A DNA stretch of 62,000 nucleotides from Branchiostoma floridae (taxonomy: Eukaryota; Chordata; Leptocardii; Amphioxiformes; Branchiostomatidae). The position numbers and the translations under genes were made by a program. Positions 59,654 to 62,000 of this stretch are shown piece after piece. The stretch's first letter is position 1; each line of letters starts with the position of its first letter. Under the pieces are notes generated by a model. That model did not search any database and was not told the DNA's origin. It worked only from the letters and a program-made list of their open reading frames with translations. The stretch spans positions 10,499,024 through 10,561,023 of the forward strand of contig NC_049991.1 in the NCBI RefSeq assembly GCF_000003815.2. The letters are read 5' to 3'.

Positions 59654-59727
59654 GGTGAATCTCTTCTGTTTTACTGACCAATCTTCGCGTAGAAATCCTT
59701 ACAAACGGGTTGTTCTCTTTCCTCTGA

Positions 59728-59807
59728 TGTTTACTCCCTTCCCCTGTCAGCCATAGTTTATAGAATGATAAAGTCCAGTCAGTTTATTCGCCCGCGGCAC
59801 TGTTTAC
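59728..59807. promoter_or_regulatory. Two forkhead-core motifs (TGTTTAC) upstream of the dynein start
   Basis: TGTTTAC occurs at 59728-59734 and 59801-59807, 75 and 148 bases upstream of the ATG (GTAAACA on the gene strand). This is the core bound by forkhead factors including FOXJ1, a master regulator of motile cilia genes. A 7-mer is common by chance, so the call rests on position together with the X-box. Confidence 0.4.
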
Positions 59808-60039
59808 TTTGTTTCCCAAACAAAGTGTTGTCTAGGGTTTCACCTGGATGGACGTGTCAATGGGTTAGTCTTACTTTCCATACATACCTGTTACGACACC
59901 TGACACGGAGCGATGGCCAGTCACAAAGGCATGGCCGTTGTTTGTGAGAACACGAGCGACTTAGCTTTCACTGACCGGTTTTGTTAGTGTAAATCGTCCC
60001 CGTCAACCGGCCATAGAGCGATGTGTCGTTTGAAGGTCC

Positions 60040-60053
60040 GTCGCCATGGCAAC
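60040..60053. promoter_or_regulatory. X-box (RFX-binding site) upstream of the dynein gene
   Basis: GTCGCCATGGCAAC matches the palindromic RFX X-box consensus (GTNRCC-N0-3-RGYAAC) almost perfectly. It lies 387 bases upstream of the dynein start codon. RFX factors drive ciliary genes across animals and often act with FOXJ1, so an X-box in front of an axonemal dynein gene is expected biology. Binding itself is inferred. Confidence 0.75.
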
Positions 60054-62000
60054 GGTGGGCAGGTCACGTTGACTTGGTGTGCCTGCCGTTACCTGGAGTT
60101 GGATCGTGTGTCGCAGTAGGCTCAAGATGACTAATTTGGATTAGTAGCGACGGGCGCAGTAGGGGGTCCTGAGTACGTGACCGAGGTGGAAGTAAGGGAA
60201 CCATATTAAGGTACAAGGTCCGGAGAGCACAGGTGTCCTCGACTCAAGGAGAAGAAGGAAAGTGTTTCTATTCGCGACTTCCGATTACACAATTGCGCCA
60301 GAAGTCCAACATCTTTTTACACATTTGGTAAAACTATCAGAAAGTGAGCTGTGAAAGGCATATCTTTTGTCAGGACATATCTTTACTCATAGTCATGGTA
60401 AATATACAGTATATCATAACAATTCTAACGTAAACAGCACGCTTAAACTCAGGTAAACGACACCGATCCTAGGTGGGAAATGGGTGACTTTTCCTCAAGC
60501 GATGACAATCTGTCATGGTGGCTTTAACATGAAGTGGCTGCAATAACAACAAAAGGACGAACAATTGACAGTGGTATTTTCCCTAACCTCCAGACAAACA
60601 TACCGCAGCAGCATAATCCTCCCAAAGTTCGTCGCAAGCAATGACTGATGCCAGGACCACAAAAAAATCATTCAAGAGAGACAGATAACAAAGGTGTAGA
60701 CCAAAATGACATTGTCATTGACAAACTATCGTGGCTTGGGCCTATAAATACCCCCAAGAACTTGGCCAAGCACCCCTACTCCTTTCTATAAGTGCAAGGG
60801 CATGACGCCTTAAACGGGATGCTTCACGTTCCCTTCCAAGGACGTTTTGCGTTCAAAAGTTGACGGATGTTTAAACAAACAAGTTATTTGCTCTTCTCGA
60901 ATAGTGACAGGTGTTCTTTGAGATACATGTAGGTGTACCCTGACTAAAATCGCGCTCCTAGCGGCCGGCCCAACAGTTGCCTCTCTCTGGGAGGGGGTCA
61001 TTAATCCCAGTCAGAGAGAGATTGCGTAAACAAAGTACATGTAGGTGTGGTAAAAATGTACTGGGGCAAAAGAAGACGGTCTTGTAAGCGCAACGCCACC
61101 TTGTGGACTGAAAGCTACTTGCAACGGAGCGCCACCACGCATGTAGTGGTGAAACTGCAGGGGAGCCATCCTTCACTTTTCATCACAACTCGTGTCTCGC
61201 GTGCACTACTGAGGTGACGTTTCAGTTAGTTTCACCACTACTGATTTGGCGATATTAACAATCTACTTTAATCAATCTACAATAATCAATCTTTAAGTAC
61301 AGTCAAGACACATTATAAAGTCCAGGAATGATAAAGGAAATGCGTTTATTGCAAAATGACTTTTCTACTATAAACATCTCATAGTCAAGATATGGCAAAA
61401 TCTCTTGTTTTTACATGCTGTTGCACATAATAATTCTGTTTTAAGTATCTCAGCCATCTCAATGGACGCACAAAACAATACTTCGGGACAGGCCGTTTGT
61501 CACATATGCACAACTAGCAAGGCTCACTATAATCCCTAGTGCAAGAGATCTTCAGATACAATGGAATGCACACATATATGCAACTCATATAGTCAGCGTA
61601 AGTTTGGTCCAAAAATAGGATTTGCAAGTATATAAGAAACAAATTCAGTTGTAATCTTAAAGTACAAAAAAGAAACTTTTCTGAATGAAAAAAAAAATAC
61701 AAAATATATTGGCAAGCTGTGACTTGATAGTCTCACTGACATCTTTCTGTACTTTTACTCCAGTCATAAGATGCAACATGTGGACATTGATGATCTAAAT
61801 GATTTATACAACGTGTGGAAGACGGAACAACAAGGATGCACACAAGGGATAGGTAGGCTTGCCAGCTGAATGTCTTCTGATATTAGTAGCAGAAAGTGCC
61901 GTGTGCACTGACATGCTACTCCTCCTGACTTGTACATAGATCCCTGCAGTAATTCTTGTATTATGTCATAGCAGCATGTAAATGTTCTCCCAACATTTAC

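Larger units (their letters stand above)
59654..62000. other. Upstream region of the dynein gene; no coding gene recognised
   Basis: Holds the dynein 5' UTR and promoter. The start codon context is ACCATGG on the gene strand. Short ORFs on both strands have no recognisable product. A small hairpin-like pair (CTCTCTCTGGGAG and CAGAGAGAGA) lies at about 60981-61021. A neighbouring gene may begin beyond the right edge. Confidence 0.6.

Noticed and set aside
60738-60750. TATAAATA as a core promoter of a gene on the plus strand
   Set aside because: No coding segment follows before the window edge and such words are frequent in AT-rich DNA.
1-62000. CRISPR arrays, operons or other prokaryotic defence systems
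   Set aside because: All genes are split by spliceosomal introns; repeats present are transposon-like or microsatellites without regular spacers.

Overview
The window is intron-rich nuclear DNA of an invertebrate animal, most likely a lancelet (Branchiostoma) or another invertebrate deuterostome. The basis is a dynein heavy chain very close to vertebrate DNAH17 split into 73 small exons, a neighbouring gene of the bark beetle/Anakonda type (a tricellular-junction family known from invertebrates), GC-rich exons in AT-rich introns, and many short inverted-repeat elements in introns. The species is inferred, not proven.

Layout. Both protein genes lie on the minus strand, head to tail. From the right: 59654-62000 is upstream DNA of the dynein gene, with an almost perfect RFX X-box (60040-60053) and two forkhead-core motifs. 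20467-59653 is a complete axonemal dynein heavy chain gene. Joining 73 exons with GT-AG borders gives one reading frame of 13,374 bases (4,457 residues plus stop) with every intron phase consistent. It has an N-terminal tail, linker, six AAA modules with four P-loops, a coiled-coil stalk with the microtubule-binding domain, and the long C-terminal domain of outer-arm beta-type chains. 18208-20466 shows no gene; 18108-18207 is a 100-N assembly gap. 4279-18103 holds at least 14 exons of the second gene (2,676 residues, amino end lost at or beyond the gap, carboxyl end continuing to the left). Its product has three repeats of [cap segment - SRCR - beta-helix - NWWG motif], a C-type-lectin-like domain, two EGF modules, cysteine-rich PSI-like segments and a further ectodomain stretch. 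A splice-bounded open exon at 358-600 may be a later exon of the same gene. A 214-bp TTA-flanked inverted-repeat element sits at 21-234.

The most unusual features are a single 5,022-bp exon inside the otherwise finely split bark-type gene, a four-copy 69-bp (23-residue) array of beta-helix rungs inside it, a probable GC-AG intron, a degenerate partial tandem copy of dynein exon 52, and at least two MITE families with several intronic copies. The two genes probably serve unrelated jobs: ciliary or flagellar beating, and epithelial junctions. I found no reason to think their adjacency is functional. I found no RNA gene, CRISPR array or prokaryotic-type system.
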